Shown here one piece after another: positions 7,492 through 16,801 of a DNA stretch of 64,000 nt. Each line of letters begins with the position of its first letter. The first letter of the stretch is position 1. This stretch comes from Neptuniibacter sp048548695. Its GTDB lineage: Bacteria; Pseudomonadota; Gammaproteobacteria; Pseudomonadales; Balneatricaceae. The stretch lies in NCBI RefSeq assembly GCF_048548695.1, contig NZ_JBLYIF010000005.1; one strand, given 5' to 3'. Under the pieces are notes generated by a model. The model was not told where the DNA came from. It saw only the letters and a list, made by a program, of their open reading frames with translations, and searched no databases. Position numbers and translations under genes: made by a program.

Positions 7492-10400
7492 CGCTTTGCT
7501 CCTCAAGTATATTTTTTAACTGGGCATAACTCCGCTCCAGTATTGAGAATAACTGTCGGACTTGTTCCATGTCCTCGGACCCACCTGCCTGCTCCATGGC
7601 AAATGCACAACGCCCCATTGCAACGGCCCCGATATTTAATGCTGCGCCTTTTATCTTGTGCACCAGGGCAGTCAATAACACTCGGTCCTGCTGCTCGACC
7701 AGATCACGCAGCTGATGTAACTGCTGGGGCATATCCAGCAAAAACGTTTCCAGCACAGCATTGATCATTGACTGATCACCCTGCATGCGGCGCTCTAAAG
7801 CGGCATGGTCCCAGATCAGCGGGTTATCGCGATCTTGCTCCGGTGCTTCAGCAACCGCAGGCAACACCGCAGTCTCCGCCGTCCGTTCTGCTGCTGCACA
7901 CAACCATTTCTGTAAAATATCACGCAGATTGAGCACATCTACGGGTTTACTGAGAAAGTCATTCATGCCCGCGTCAAAGCAGCGCTGACGCTCGTTATTT
8001 AGCACATTAGCGGTCATGGCAACGATAGGTACGGCTCGATTCAGTGCCGTAGACGCCGGACTTCGAATCAGTCGCGTTGCCTCATAACCATCCATATCCG
8101 GCATCTGGCAATCCATCAGAACCATGTCGTAATCAGTCTCAGCGACAGCGTTCACAGCCTCTGCTCCGTTGGCCACGATATCGACCTTAAGCCCCTGCCG
8201 CTCCAGCATCAAGCGAGCAACTTTCTGATTAGTAGGATTATCTTCCGCCAATAACACATGCCCGGAAAAATCTGTGACTGCGGGTGTTACGGTTGTTTCT
8301 ATCAGCTGGTTTTCTGCTATAAACACCTCGCCGGCCACCACCTGATACAGCTTTTCTTCCACCATCGGCAGCGATACAAAACCATCGAAATAATTGGTTA
8401 GCATTTTCCTCACTGCGCTCTGAATACGCATGGATGTCATCAAGTATTTACGCAGCGACGCAAACCCCGGTTGTTGCGACAGAGACTGGCCAAGCTGCTG
8501 CAGTTCGACCAATGGAATTTCACTGTCCACCAGCAATACCGTATAGGGCCGATCAGCGGCCATTGCCGACTGCAACAGTTGCTGAGCATGGCCGGTTGTT
8601 TCCGCGCAGCCGAAACCCGCTCCCCATTGACGACACAGTCGCTCCATATAGGAGGCGGTCAAGGCCTTATCCGACAATAGCAGAACGTCTGCCTGCGGCA
8701 GTTGCCTTGTTGGCGCTGGCTGCTGCTGACTCAGGCTACGCAACGGCAAGGATACCCAGAATGTGGAACCTTCATGCAGCTTACTGTCGACCCCAACCTC
8801 ACCATCCATCAGTTCCACCAGCTGTCGGGAGATTGCCAACCCCAGCCCTGTACCGCCGTAACGACGCGTGGTGGAGTTATCGGCCTGAGAAAAACGATCG
8901 AACAATGTTTGGCGTTGTTCGGCGCTCATGCCGATACCGGTGTCCTTAACCCTGAACCTGACCTCAACCAGCCCATTAGTCTCGGGGCCCAGGTCAACAA
9001 ACACTGCCACGCTGCCTTTACGGGTAAATTTAAGCGCATTGCCCACAAGGTTGGTCAGAATCTGCCTGATACGCGAGGGGTCGCCAACCACCCGGGTGGG
9101 CGGAATGGGGCGAGCCGGACAGACAAATTCCAGATTTTTTTCCCCCGCCTGGACTGAGAAAAACTGCGCCAGTTCCGACAGCACCTGCGACAGGTCGAAA
9201 GGCATCACATCCAGTTGCAGTTTGCCCGCTTCAATACGTGAAAAGTCCAGAATATCGTTAATGATATTCAGCAGTGACTCGCCACTTTGCTGCAGGGTTT
9301 TAGCCAGCATGCGCTGTTCGGTATCGAGGTCAGAGTCCTGTAATAATTGCGCCATCCCCAGCACACCGTTAATCGGTGTGCGAATCTCATGGCTCATATT
9401 GGCAAGGAAGTCGGTTTTTGCCTGGCTGGCAGCTTCAGCCTCGGCACGCGCACGCTGCAACAAGGCTTCATCCGCTTTTTGCTGGGTCATATCCAGATGT
9501 ACCCCAGTCAGACGCAACGGCTTGCCAACAGCATCACGCAATACCTTGCCCATCATATGCACAAAATGGACTTCACCATCTGGCCAAACAATGCGGTACT
9601 CGGTTACCAATGGCAGCGCATCATCCAGAGTCAGTTGCAAAGCCTGGTCAACACGGCTGGCATCGGCTGGATAGATTGCCCGCTGCCAACTGTTATAGTC
9701 ATGATCAAAGTCACGCTCGGTTAGCCCGAAAATCTCCAGCATTCGGGCATCCCAATACAGGCGATTGGTTTTCAGGTCCCATTCCCAGATACCTATTCCC
9801 GCCACCGACGAGGCCAGTTCCATCCTCCGCTTAGCGTCTTCCAGCGCTTCTCTCGCCAGCTTTTGTTCGGTGACATCACGCAACGCGGCAATACTGACAT
9901 CCCCATCCGGCAACGTGATATGACTGAGGTTAATCGCCACATCACGCTCCTCCCCTGAAGCCATGCGCAGCTTAACTGCCCGCCCTTGCGCCATAACCCG
10001 ACTGTCGGGTTGCGATTCATAACTTTCACGCAGCTGTGGATGCTGCTGGTGATAACGTGCCGGCAAGAGCGCTTCCACCTGCATACCCAATAGCGCATCC
10101 AGGCCATACCCCGTTAGCTGAGCGGCCATCTCATTGGCGCGAATAATCAGGCCCTGAGCATCCACTGCCAACAGCGCATCTGGCAGTTGCTCTAACAATG
10201 AGTCGTTGGTTTTACGTGCGTCATCAAGCGCCACGCTGGCGTTCACCAACTGTCGCAACATGACACTGTGTAAAATGGCAAAGACAAACAGCGGCACCAG
10301 GCCAATCAGGCCCAGCAACAACAGCTGATTAAACAGCTGCAATTCCCGCCCTGTGGCATCGTGTGCTTGCCAATACCCTTGTTGCAGATGCAGCTGTAAC

Positions 10401-10882
10401 AGAGCCAGCGCCTGAATCGCAGGCTGATCATCCACTTGCACTAAGGGGGCAACATCCTCAATGGACTGGTCCGTCGAAATGAAATTTCGCAACAATGAAT
10501 ATTTCTGCTGATACTGTTGCAGCGTCTGATTGAGTTGCATCAGTGCCGTCTGGTCGGCGCTATCGGGTAACAGTTCCTGCAAAGCACTAATGGCTTGCAA
10601 GCTATTGGTGAGCGCCTGTTCAGCGGCGACCGCACTACTTTCAGTACGGTAGAGAAGGTAAGTATTGAAGTGATGCACAAAGCCACCATAACCCAGACTG
10701 CGGGTCAGCTGGCTAAGGGTGCCATTGATGGTTTCTACGCCCTGATTATAGTCTTGCCAGGTATCGTTCAGCCGCTTGCCACGGTAATACAAACTGCCAC
10801 CCCAGTAACAGAACACCGCCGTCAGGAGGACTGTCAGGCTTAATATCAACAGCAGGCGTGTCCGTGTGAAGCGCTTATCCAT
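7469..10882 (-). CDS. Hybrid sensor histidine kinase (PAS-PAS-HisKA-HATPase-REC-HPt)
   Basis: This is a 1137-residue inner-membrane kinase. Two transmembrane segments (about 9-31 and 187-209) enclose a periplasmic sensor of about 155 residues with helical character. Then come two PAS domains (about 222-340 and 345-465), HisKA with the phosphorylated His in ANMSHEIRTPING, and an HATPase domain with DTGIGM and GTGLGLAISRQL. A pseudo-receiver (about 740-850) has lost the acidic cluster. A full receiver (about 870-990; LLAEDN and LMDCQMPDMDG) and a C-terminal HPt domain (His in ALVHKIKGAAL) follow. This ArcB/BarA-like layout supports a multi-step relay, most simply to the overlapping REC-GGDEF protein. 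The signal is unknown. Confidence 0.93.
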   Translation of the reverse strand: MDKRFTRTRLLLILSLTVLLTAVFCYWGGSLYYRGKRLNDTWQDYNQGVETINGTLSQLTRSLGYGGFVHHFNTYLLYRTESSAVAAEQALTNSLQAISALQELLPDSADQTALMQLNQTLQQYQQKYSLLRNFISTDQSIEDVAPLVQVDDQPAIQALALLQLHLQQGYWQAHDATGRELQLFNQLLLLGLIGLVPLFVFAILHSVMLRQLVNASVALDDARKTNDSLLEQLPDALLAVDAQGLIIRANEMAAQLTGYGLDALLGMQVEALLPARYHQQHPQLRESYESQPDSRVMAQGRAVKLRMASGEERDVAINLSHITLPDGDVSIAALRDVTEQKLAREALEDAKRRMELASSVAGIGIWEWDLKTNRLYWDARMLEIFGLTERDFDHDYNSWQRAIYPADASRVDQALQLTLDDALPLVTEYRIVWPDGEVHFVHMMGKVLRDAVGKPLRLTGVHLDMTQQKADEALLQRARAEAEAASQAKTDFLANMSHEIRTPINGVLGMAQLLQDSDLDTEQRMLAKTLQQSGESLLNIINDILDFSRIEAGKLQLDVMPFDLSQVLSELAQFFSVQAGEKNLEFVCPARPIPPTRVVGDPSRIRQILTNLVGNALKFTRKGSVAVFVDLGPETNGLVEVRFRVKDTGIGMSAEQRQTLFDRFSQADNSTTRRYGGTGLGLAISRQLVELMDGEVGVDSKLHEGSTFWVSLPLRSLSQQQPAPTRQLPQADVLLLSDKALTASYMERLCRQWGAGFGCAETTGHAQQLLQSAMAADRPYTVLLVDSEIPLVELQQLGQSLSQQPGFASLRKYLMTSMRIQSAVRKMLTNYFDGFVSLPMVEEKLYQVVAGEVFIAENQLIETTVTPAVTDFSGHVLLAEDNPTNQKVARLMLERQGLKVDIVANGAEAVNAVAETDYDMVLMDCQMPDMDGYEATRLIRSPASTALNRAVPIVAMTANVLNNERQRCFDAGMNDFLSKPVDVLNLRDILQKWLCAAAERTAETAVLPAVAEAPEQDRDNPLIWDHAALERRMQGDQSMINAVLETFLLDMPQQLHQLRDLVEQQDRVLLTALVHKIKGAALNIGAVAMGRCAFAMEQAGGSEDMEQVRQLFSILERSYAQLKNILEEQSGEASDRG

Positions 10883-11002
10883 GAGTCGAGGCCGTAACGC
10901 TTGTGCGTCATATCCGTTGGCTATATGTCTCTATCAGCGCACAAAAGCGGCATGATACTTCATCCCATGGAGCCTGATTTCTGTATAAAGATCAAGGAGA
11001 AA

Positions 11003-12757
11003 TCAACTGTCTGAGCGATTACTGATCCACATGACCTGATAGGGTTCAACGTCGATGACAGCATGCAGATCGGAGTATTCCGCGCGGGTTAATAGATCCT
11101 GCCAGCACTGGGTATTCACCAAATTCAGATCGGACAAACGCAGTTCAGCTTGTTGATTGCTGATATTGGCAATACAGAAAATACTTTGCCTGCGGTTTGG
11201 ACTCTGACGCCAGAAACCAAATAACTGACTACCTAGGTGCAATGTAAACTGCGTGGCATTAGGGTGAAACGCCGGTTGCCGGGTGCGGATTCGCAGCAGA
11301 TGCTTAAGCCGCTGCAACACGCGATGGTGATGGCAATGCGGATCATCCAGCTGTTCTTGTAGTTGTTGATATTGCCACTGACTGCGGTTGATTGACCGGT
11401 TATGACCCGTGCGTGCCATACGCGCATAATCATTATGGCTGCCAAACAGGCTCTGTATGTAGATTGCCGGAATCCCTTCCAGCGCCAGCATAATGGCATG
11501 GGCACAGATAAAACGGTCTTCGTTATAGCTGTCAGGTCCATCCTGGGTACCCTGTAAGGCATCGAACAGCGAGATATTGATCTCGTAGGGCCTGGACTCA
11601 CCCTGATTCAGACTACGCCAGGAAATTTCGCCGCCAAACTGCTGCATGGTTTCGACCAGCTTTTGCTCTTCTGCATCCGTTAACAGGTTTTCCAAAGGTC
11701 TTAAGCCTATCCCGTCATGGGAGGCGATAAAGTTGAAAAACGCGGTACCATCTTGGGCCGGAGGCATCGCCATCAACCACTGCTTGAGGTAATGGCTGTC
11801 GCCACTAATCAGGGTGTAGACCAGCAAGGGAGGCAGCGAAAAGTTGTAAACACAATGGGCCTCATTGCCGTTACCAAAATAGGACAGATTTTCCCGGCTA
11901 GGAATGTTGGTTTCAGTGATAATCACGGCATCATCACAGGCATATTCAATCAAACTGCGCAGCAGGCGGACCACTTCATGGGTCTGCTCCAGATTAAGGC
12001 AACTGCCGCCAATCTCCTTCCATAGAAAAGCGACCGCATCCAGGCGGAAAATTTTCACCCCCTGATCCAGATAGAACCGCACAATCCGCACCATCATTTT
12101 CAGCAGTTCCGGGTTTCGAAAATTGAAATCCACCTGGTCGGGACTGAAGGTACACCAGACATGCCGCTTCCCATCCACTGCTTCAACTTCGTTCAGCAGA
12201 GGCGTGGTGCGGGGCCGGACCACAGCCGAGAGGTCGGCCTCAGGCTCAGCGGTAAAATAGAAATCCCGCCCCGGGGATTTATTCTGCAGAAAGTTACGGA
12301 ACCACTCACTGTCGCTGGAACCATGATTGATCACCAGGTCGGCCATCAAGCGGTAATGCGAGGCAATATCCCGGATATCCTGCCAGTCACCCAGACTGTC
12401 ACGTACGGCAAAAAAATCCTGCACCGCAAAGCCATCGTCACTACTGAACGGGAAGAACGGCAAGATATGCAGGCTATTAATCAAACCCTCCGAATATTCG
12501 TCCATGAACCGTAACAGGGTGTGTAGCGGCCACTCATCAGGCGCTAACAGAGTGTCGCCATAGCTGATCAGCACCACATCCTGTTGATCCCAATGGTTTT
12601 CCGCCGGGCGCGGCTCATTGGTAACCCCCTGCAAGCGCATCAGTTCGACCAGTTCATCCGCCAATGGCGTTATCTGTTCTGTATCCAGCAAGCCGGCATA
12701 GATAACCTGCAGATGTGTTGCCAGTTGAAACCTGAGCTGCTCACAGGCTGTTGTCAT
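11003..12757 (-). CDS. GH13_18 phosphorylase, probably glucosylglycerate phosphorylase
   Basis: The 584-residue TIM-barrel enzyme belongs to the sucrose phosphorylase subfamily. The nucleophile is Asp240 (IFRLDAVAFLW), the acid/base is Glu282 (ITETNIPSREN) and the third acid is Asp348 (IASHDGIG). Sucrose phosphorylases proper have a different sequence after the acid/base. The ETN-type segment is what I associate with the glucosylglycerate-active branch. It is the last gene of an operon, nine bases after glucosyl-3-phosphoglycerate synthase, which strongly favours phosphorolysis of glucosylglycerate to glucose 1-phosphate and glycerate. It would recycle the solute when osmotic or nitrogen stress ends. 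Sucrose phosphorylase remains the alternative. Confidence 0.8.
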   Translation of the reverse strand: MTTACEQLRFQLATHLQVIYAGLLDTEQITPLADELVELMRLQGVTNEPRPAENHWDQQDVVLISYGDTLLAPDEWPLHTLLRFMDEYSEGLINSLHILPFFPFSSDDGFAVQDFFAVRDSLGDWQDIRDIASHYRLMADLVINHGSSDSEWFRNFLQNKSPGRDFYFTAEPEADLSAVVRPRTTPLLNEVEAVDGKRHVWCTFSPDQVDFNFRNPELLKMMVRIVRFYLDQGVKIFRLDAVAFLWKEIGGSCLNLEQTHEVVRLLRSLIEYACDDAVIITETNIPSRENLSYFGNGNEAHCVYNFSLPPLLVYTLISGDSHYLKQWLMAMPPAQDGTAFFNFIASHDGIGLRPLENLLTDAEEQKLVETMQQFGGEISWRSLNQGESRPYEINISLFDALQGTQDGPDSYNEDRFICAHAIMLALEGIPAIYIQSLFGSHNDYARMARTGHNRSINRSQWQYQQLQEQLDDPHCHHHRVLQRLKHLLRIRTRQPAFHPNATQFTLHLGSQLFGFWRQSPNRRQSIFCIANISNQQAELRLSDLNLVNTQCWQDLLTRAEYSDLHAVIDVEPYQVMWISNRSDS

Positions 12758-12766
12758 GTTTTCCCC

Positions 12767-13990
12767 TTAGCGGCTGAACTGCTTGTGATCCGCCTCTACC
12801 GCATCGATCAGCCGGTCAAACACATCCGGCATGGCACTGGTTACCCGGTTCCAACTAGGAATAAAGGGTTTATCCATTGGATTGGTCAAGAAAGCCTCAC
12901 CGGCTTTCATGATATTACGGGCAAACATCTCTACCGCTTCCTCTTCCTCATGGATATCAAGCGACAGGCCATTCATCACCGCATCGTTATGGTAAGTCTC
13001 GATAAAGTCGAGGGCAATGCGATAATAGGTAGCCTTGAGAGTACGGAAGGTTTCCGTATTGAACGTATGCCCCTGAGTCGCCAGTTTACGGAACAGTGCC
13101 TTGGTGATATCGATAGACATTTTCGACAAGCCACCATCATCGTTTTCTAACGACAGGTTTTGATGTTTATGGTCGTAGCGATCCGCAATATCTACCTGAC
13201 AGAGCCGGTTGCTGGCAAAGTTACGATGTACTTCAGACAGCACACCGATCTCCAGCCCCCAGTCGCTGGGGATGCGCAGGTCGGTCAACACGTCACGCCG
13301 GAAAGAAAACTCACCGGACAGCGAATAGCGGAAGCTGTCCATGTACTGCAGATACTCCTGCTCACCAAACACCTTCTTCAGCGCCCGCAGCAGGGGGGTA
13401 ACCAGCAGGCGGCAGACCCGACCATTAATTTTGCCGTCAGCCACCCGGGCATAAAATCCTTTACAGAATTCATAGTTAAACTTCGGATTAGCGACGGGGT
13501 AAATTAAACGCGCCAGCAACTCGCGTTTATAGGTCACGATGTCACAGTCATGCAAGGCAATAGATTCTGCCCGCCCGGTGGCCAGCATATAGCCCATGCA
13601 ATACCAGACATTACGCCCTTTACCGCGTTCACGCGGGGCAAGATCTAGGTCCTGAAGTTCAGCATCCAGCGCTTTCAGGCGAGGGCCATCGTGCCACAGC
13701 ACTCTGTGCTCCTGTGGCAAACAGCTGAAAAACTCCAGCGCATAGCGGTACTGTTTTTCATCTGCCATATCCAGACCAACAACGATTTCCGACAGGTAGG
13801 GAACCTGACATAGCTCTTCGACAATGGGCCCCAGCGCCGGGCCTTCCAGCTCCGAATACAGTGAGGGCAGAATCAAAGCCATAGGACGCTGACGGCTAAA
13901 ACCCAACAGTTCAGCTTCCATGTCCTCAATCGGTCTTTGCGCCAAGTTATGCAGGGTGGTAATAATCCCATTCTGATAAAAATCGGCCAT
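12767..13990 (-). CDS. gpgS: Glucosyl-3-phosphoglycerate synthase (GT81)
   Basis: This 407-residue cytoplasmic glycosyltransferase is predicted to transfer glucose from an NDP-glucose to 3-phosphoglycerate, the committed step to the compatible solute glucosylglycerate. A GT-A fold is suggested by LILPSLYSELEG near residue 40, the metal-binding DCD triad at 148-150 (ALHDCDIVTY) and the downstream GEFSFRRDVL and DWGLEIGVLSEV segments typical of GpgS proteins. GAGGAG precedes the ATG. It sits 25 bp after the phosphatase gene and 9 bp before the phosphorylase gene. The related mannosyl-3-phosphoglycerate synthases are a less likely alternative. Confidence 0.88.
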   Translation of the reverse strand: MADFYQNGIITTLHNLAQRPIEDMEAELLGFSRQRPMALILPSLYSELEGPALGPIVEELCQVPYLSEIVVGLDMADEKQYRYALEFFSCLPQEHRVLWHDGPRLKALDAELQDLDLAPRERGKGRNVWYCMGYMLATGRAESIALHDCDIVTYKRELLARLIYPVANPKFNYEFCKGFYARVADGKINGRVCRLLVTPLLRALKKVFGEQEYLQYMDSFRYSLSGEFSFRRDVLTDLRIPSDWGLEIGVLSEVHRNFASNRLCQVDIADRYDHKHQNLSLENDDGGLSKMSIDITKALFRKLATQGHTFNTETFRTLKATYYRIALDFIETYHNDAVMNGLSLDIHEEEEAVEMFARNIMKAGEAFLTNPMDKPFIPSWNRVTSAMPDVFDRLIDAVEADHKQFSR

Positions 13991-14015
13991 AACATCTCCT
14001 CAGCATCAATGCTGT

Positions 14016-14858
14016 TCAGTCTGCTGGCAACGCCAATAGTTGCCTGACTCCTGCCGCCCAACCAGATGGGCCACAGGTTTCACTTAACAGATAATCGGTT
14101 TCGGCTGGCAGTACCGGCGGGGCATGAGCCGGTGAGCGCACCAGCAGGGCCCGGTCAGCCGCCTGCAACATAGCAATGTCATTGCCACTGTCACCGGCTG
14201 CCAGGGTGATAAGTTGATGTTTCGGTTGGTATAGCTGGTAACAGCGGGTCAACCAACGCAATGCCTGCCCCTTGTCACACTGATCCACCAGATGCAGAAA
14301 GCGCCCGCCCTGCAGGGGTGTTACCCCGGCACGGGCAAGTGCAGACAAAAAGGCTGTGCGGCGCTCTGGGCTACCCTGCCAGTGCAGAGGCTCACTGAAT
14401 TCACGCTGCTGCGCCAGCAAGCCTTGCTCCACCGACAACCCCGTTAATTCAGTCACCTGCTCTGGAGTGGCCTCACTGAGCAGCACAAACTCATCAGCAA
14501 AGTCGGTTTTCAGCTGCTGCAACAGTGTCTGCCAGATACCTGTCGGGCGGGAGAACGCCTTAACCCAGAAGCCACCTTGCTGCTGACACTCAGTGGGCTG
14601 TATTGGAAAATACTCCACTGGAATATACACCGCCGCCCCGTTTTCAGTAATAAACGGATGTCTATTACCCAACTGGCCCCTCAACGGCAACAGCTCGGCA
14701 CGGGTTTTACTGGTGACTGGTATCACAGGGATATGCTGGGCTTCCAGCAGATCCAGAGTCGTCTCAGCTGCGGCGAAGCTATAGCTATGGTGATCCAGTA
14801 AAGTACCATCAAGGTCAGTAAATACTAGATAATTGAATGGTCGCTTATCGTTCAGCAT
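14016..14858 (-). CDS. HAD-IIB phosphatase, mannosyl/glucosyl-3-phosphoglycerate phosphatase family
   Basis: The protein is about 280 residues from the ATG at 14858; the ORF is open back to a TTG at 14897. HAD motif I is FTDLDGTLLD with Asp15 and Asp17, motif II is PVTSKTR, and motif IV is AAGDSGNDIAML. The size and cap fit the MpgP/YedP group. In this operon it should remove phosphate from glucosyl-3-phosphoglycerate to give glucosylglycerate; MpgP enzymes are known to accept both mannosyl and glucosyl substrates. It is the first gene of the solute operon. The ribosome site at 14858 is weak, so the exact start is unsure. Confidence 0.85.
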   Translation of the reverse strand: MLNDKRPFNYLVFTDLDGTLLDHHSYSFAAAETTLDLLEAQHIPVIPVTSKTRAELLPLRGQLGNRHPFITENGAAVYIPVEYFPIQPTECQQQGGFWVKAFSRPTGIWQTLLQQLKTDFADEFVLLSEATPEQVTELTGLSVEQGLLAQQREFSEPLHWQGSPERRTAFLSALARAGVTPLQGGRFLHLVDQCDKGQALRWLTRCYQLYQPKHQLITLAAGDSGNDIAMLQAADRALLVRSPAHAPPVLPAETDYLLSETCGPSGWAAGVRQLLALPAD

Positions 14859-14981
14859 CTCGGTGCAACTATGGCATTGCGTTTCCTTGCACCACAATAG
14901 TGCAAAAAAAACATACCAACCTCTATCAATTAGGTTTAGCCATAGTACTGCAGGTTTTATGCCGATTTATTGCGGCGCACA

Positions 14982-15010
14982 AAAAGAAAAAAGCCGGCAA
15001 CGCCGGCTTT
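14982..15010 (-). terminator. Terminator of the seven-gene redox operon
   Basis: Nine-base arms AAAGCCGGC/GCCGGCTTT enclose a three-base loop. On the minus strand they are followed by a T-rich run. It lies eight bases past the last operon stop codon at 15018. Confidence 0.92.
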
Positions 15011-15017
15011 GGACAAA

Positions 15018-15995
15018 TCAGGCTACCACCGCCTGACTTGAGGGAGTGAACAGGTCACAGTGAATATCCTGCATACTGGCCCCGGCGAGAAAGGTCTGCT
15101 TACGCAGCGCCTGTACCCGCTGTGGCGAGCCGCAGAAATACGCGCGATACCCCTTGGTGTCAGGAAAGCGAGATTTCAGTACCTGATTCAGGTCGCCGTT
15201 TTCTCCACCACCCTCCGGTACTGCACCCTCCAGCACCACCGGGGTATAGCTAAAATTCTGATATACCGCATCGAGTGCCCGTAACTCTTTATCCAGATAT
15301 AAGTCATCTGCCACCCGACTGCCGGCAAACAGATGAATCGGGCCATCATGCCCCACTCTCAAAGCATCCCGAACGATGCCATACAATGGCGATAGACCTG
15401 TGCCAGTGCCCGCCAACAGCAACGGCTGCTGTTTTTGCTCCGCCAGATAGAAACAGTCGCCAAAAGCGCCCTGCACTTTAAGCGTGTCACCAATGGCCAG
15501 CTTCTGCTGCGCCCACTGACTGAACTGGCCATCTTCATGCACGCGAATCTGCACTTCCAACTCACGTTCCAGTTCAGGCACGCTGGCCAGGGAATAAGCA
15601 CGGCTCAGACCGTCGTCCCGCACTAGGTTCACAAACTGACCCGGCCGGTAGTGAATGTCGGCACTCATGCGCAACCGAAGGACCCGACCCGGCAGCAGCT
15701 CTTTATCAACCACAACTGCCGATACGGTCTGGCTGGCAGGGTTACGCTGTACCCGAAGTCCCGCTTCAGGCTCGCAGCAGCAAGCCAGGAAATAACCCTG
15801 GGCCTTATGCGTTGCTTTCAGGCCCTGCTGCGCTGCTGCCGGTAGTTCGCCCTCTATCAGCTGCATCATGCAGCTTTGGCAGGCACCGGCACGGCAGGAG
15901 TTAGGAATATCATGCCCGGCAGTCAGCAGCGCCTCCAGCAAGTTACTGCCGGGGGCGACATTCACCTCAGTATCTTCAAAGTGCACCGTTGCCAC
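15018..15995 (-). CDS. [2Fe-2S] ferredoxin/FAD/NAD(P)H reductase
   Basis: This 325-residue electron-transfer protein has an N-terminal plant-type ferredoxin domain (Cys34, Cys39, Cys42 in CRAGACQSC, and a fourth Cys in the ACCCE cluster near 72-74). It is followed by an FAD domain (RAYSLAS motif) and an NAD(P)-binding domain (LLLAGTGTGLSPLYGIV). The layout resembles the reductases of aromatic oxygenases and CDP-6-deoxy-glucoseen reductase. It is the last gene of the operon, nine bases after two truncated hemoglobins and with no oxygenase nearby. I infer that it reduces those hemoglobins. The lack of a signal peptide places it in the cytoplasm with them. Confidence 0.85.
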   Translation of the reverse strand: MATVHFEDTEVNVAPGSNLLEALLTAGHDIPNSCRAGACQSCMMQLIEGELPAAAQQGLKATHKAQGYFLACCCEPEAGLRVQRNPASQTVSAVVVDKELLPGRVLRLRMSADIHYRPGQFVNLVRDDGLSRAYSLASVPELERELEVQIRVHEDGQFSQWAQQKLAIGDTLKVQGAFGDCFYLAEQKQQPLLLAGTGTGLSPLYGIVRDALRVGHDGPIHLFAGSRVADDLYLDKELRALDAVYQNFSYTPVVLEGAVPEGGGENGDLNQVLKSRFPDTKGYRAYFCGSPQRVQALRKQTFLAGASMQDIHCDLFTPSSQAVVA

Positions 15996-16004
15996 AGGCG
16001 CCTC

Positions 16005-16364
16005 CTAGCGGTTCAGCACGTCATCACGCACACTGTTGCCGATCCCAGCAATTTGCGTGATTTTTTCGTCATCTACACCCAACTCAGTCAAGGTTGCCGC
16101 CAGGTTTTCCAGTACCGCATCAAAATGCGTGTCATTCAGCCCCTTCAGGTGCTTGTGACCTTCACGCATATCTTTACCGGTGTAGCTGTGCGGACCGCCA
16201 AATACCATGGTCAAAAAGGCTTTCTGCTTAACCGACTGGGCTTCCATATCGACGCTATCGAAATACTGGCTGATGCGGTCATCTGCCAGTACCTTGCGGT
16301 AGAAGATATCTACCGCGGCGTCCACGGCGGCTTCGCCGCCAAGCTGTTCATACAAACTACTCAT
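16005..16364 (-). CDS. Group I truncated hemoglobin, copy 2
   Basis: The 119-residue protein has the group I (TrHbN) pattern: SLYEQLGG at the start, FYRKVLADDRIS around the B helix, FDSVDM, and the proximal histidine probably His70 in MREGHKHLKGL. These proteins bind O2 and NO at a 2-on-2 heme fold, and several convert NO to nitrate. It is a close tandem paralogue of the next gene upstream, from which it differs mainly by lacking an N-terminal extension. It has no signal peptide. Position between a second TrHb and a ferredoxin-type reductase suggests NO dioxygenation with dedicated electron supply, which is an inference. Confidence 0.93.
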   Translation of the reverse strand: MSSLYEQLGGEAAVDAAVDIFYRKVLADDRISQYFDSVDMEAQSVKQKAFLTMVFGGPHSYTGKDMREGHKHLKGLNDTHFDAVLENLAATLTELGVDDEKITQIAGIGNSVRDDVLNR

Positions 16365-16376
16365 CTGCTTCCCCGA

Positions 16377-16790
16377 TTATTTATTCAGTACATCACCACG
16401 AACACTTTCTGCGATACCGGCAATTTCACCAATATCACTGTCCGCTACGCCCAGCTCAGTAAGAGTGGCCGCCAAATTTTCAACCACCGCATCAAAGTGG
16501 GTGTCGTTCAGGCCAGTCAGATGTTTGTGGCCTTCACGCAGGTCTTTGCCGGAATAGTTGTTAGGGCCGCCAAACACCATGGTCAGAAAAGCTTTCTGTT
16601 TTACAATCTGCCCATCCATATCAACGCTGTCGAAATAGTGACTGATACGGTCATCCGCCAGGACTTTGCGATAAAAGATATCTACCGCCGCATCCACTGC
16701 GGGCTGACCGCCAAGACGCTCGTATAAACTTGGTTTGGCTTCGCCTTTACCGGTAAACAGGCCTTTCAGTTTATTCATGAAACTACACAT
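16377..16790 (-). CDS. Group I truncated hemoglobin, copy 1, with N-terminal extension
   Basis: The 137-residue protein carries an extra stretch of about 20 residues (MCSFMNKLKGLFTGKGEAKP) before the globin core SLYERLGGQPAVDAAVDIFY. An amphipathic, basic pre-helix is known from some TrHbN proteins, where it influences NO dioxygenase activity, so the difference from copy 2 may be functional. The proximal histidine lies in LREGHKHLTGL. AAAGGAG six bases before the ATG supports this start. It is separated by 12 bp from copy 2 and 11 bp from the cytochrome gene. The high identity of the two copies indicates a local duplication. Confidence 0.93.
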   Translation of the reverse strand: MCSFMNKLKGLFTGKGEAKPSLYERLGGQPAVDAAVDIFYRKVLADDRISHYFDSVDMDGQIVKQKAFLTMVFGGPNNYSGKDLREGHKHLTGLNDTHFDAVVENLAATLTELGVADSDIGEIAGIAESVRGDVLNK

Positions 16791-16801
16791 ATTTCACTCC
16801 T

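Noticed and set aside
8434..9834. Several long plus-strand ORFs opposite the hybrid kinase
   Set aside because: They are shadow frames of a well-supported 1137-residue gene with intact domains; they carry no ribosome sites or recognisable domains.
15876..16727. 283-codon plus-strand ORF with an internal repeat
   Set aside because: It is antisense to the two truncated hemoglobin genes. The apparent internal repeat is simply the paralogy of those two genes seen on the other strand.
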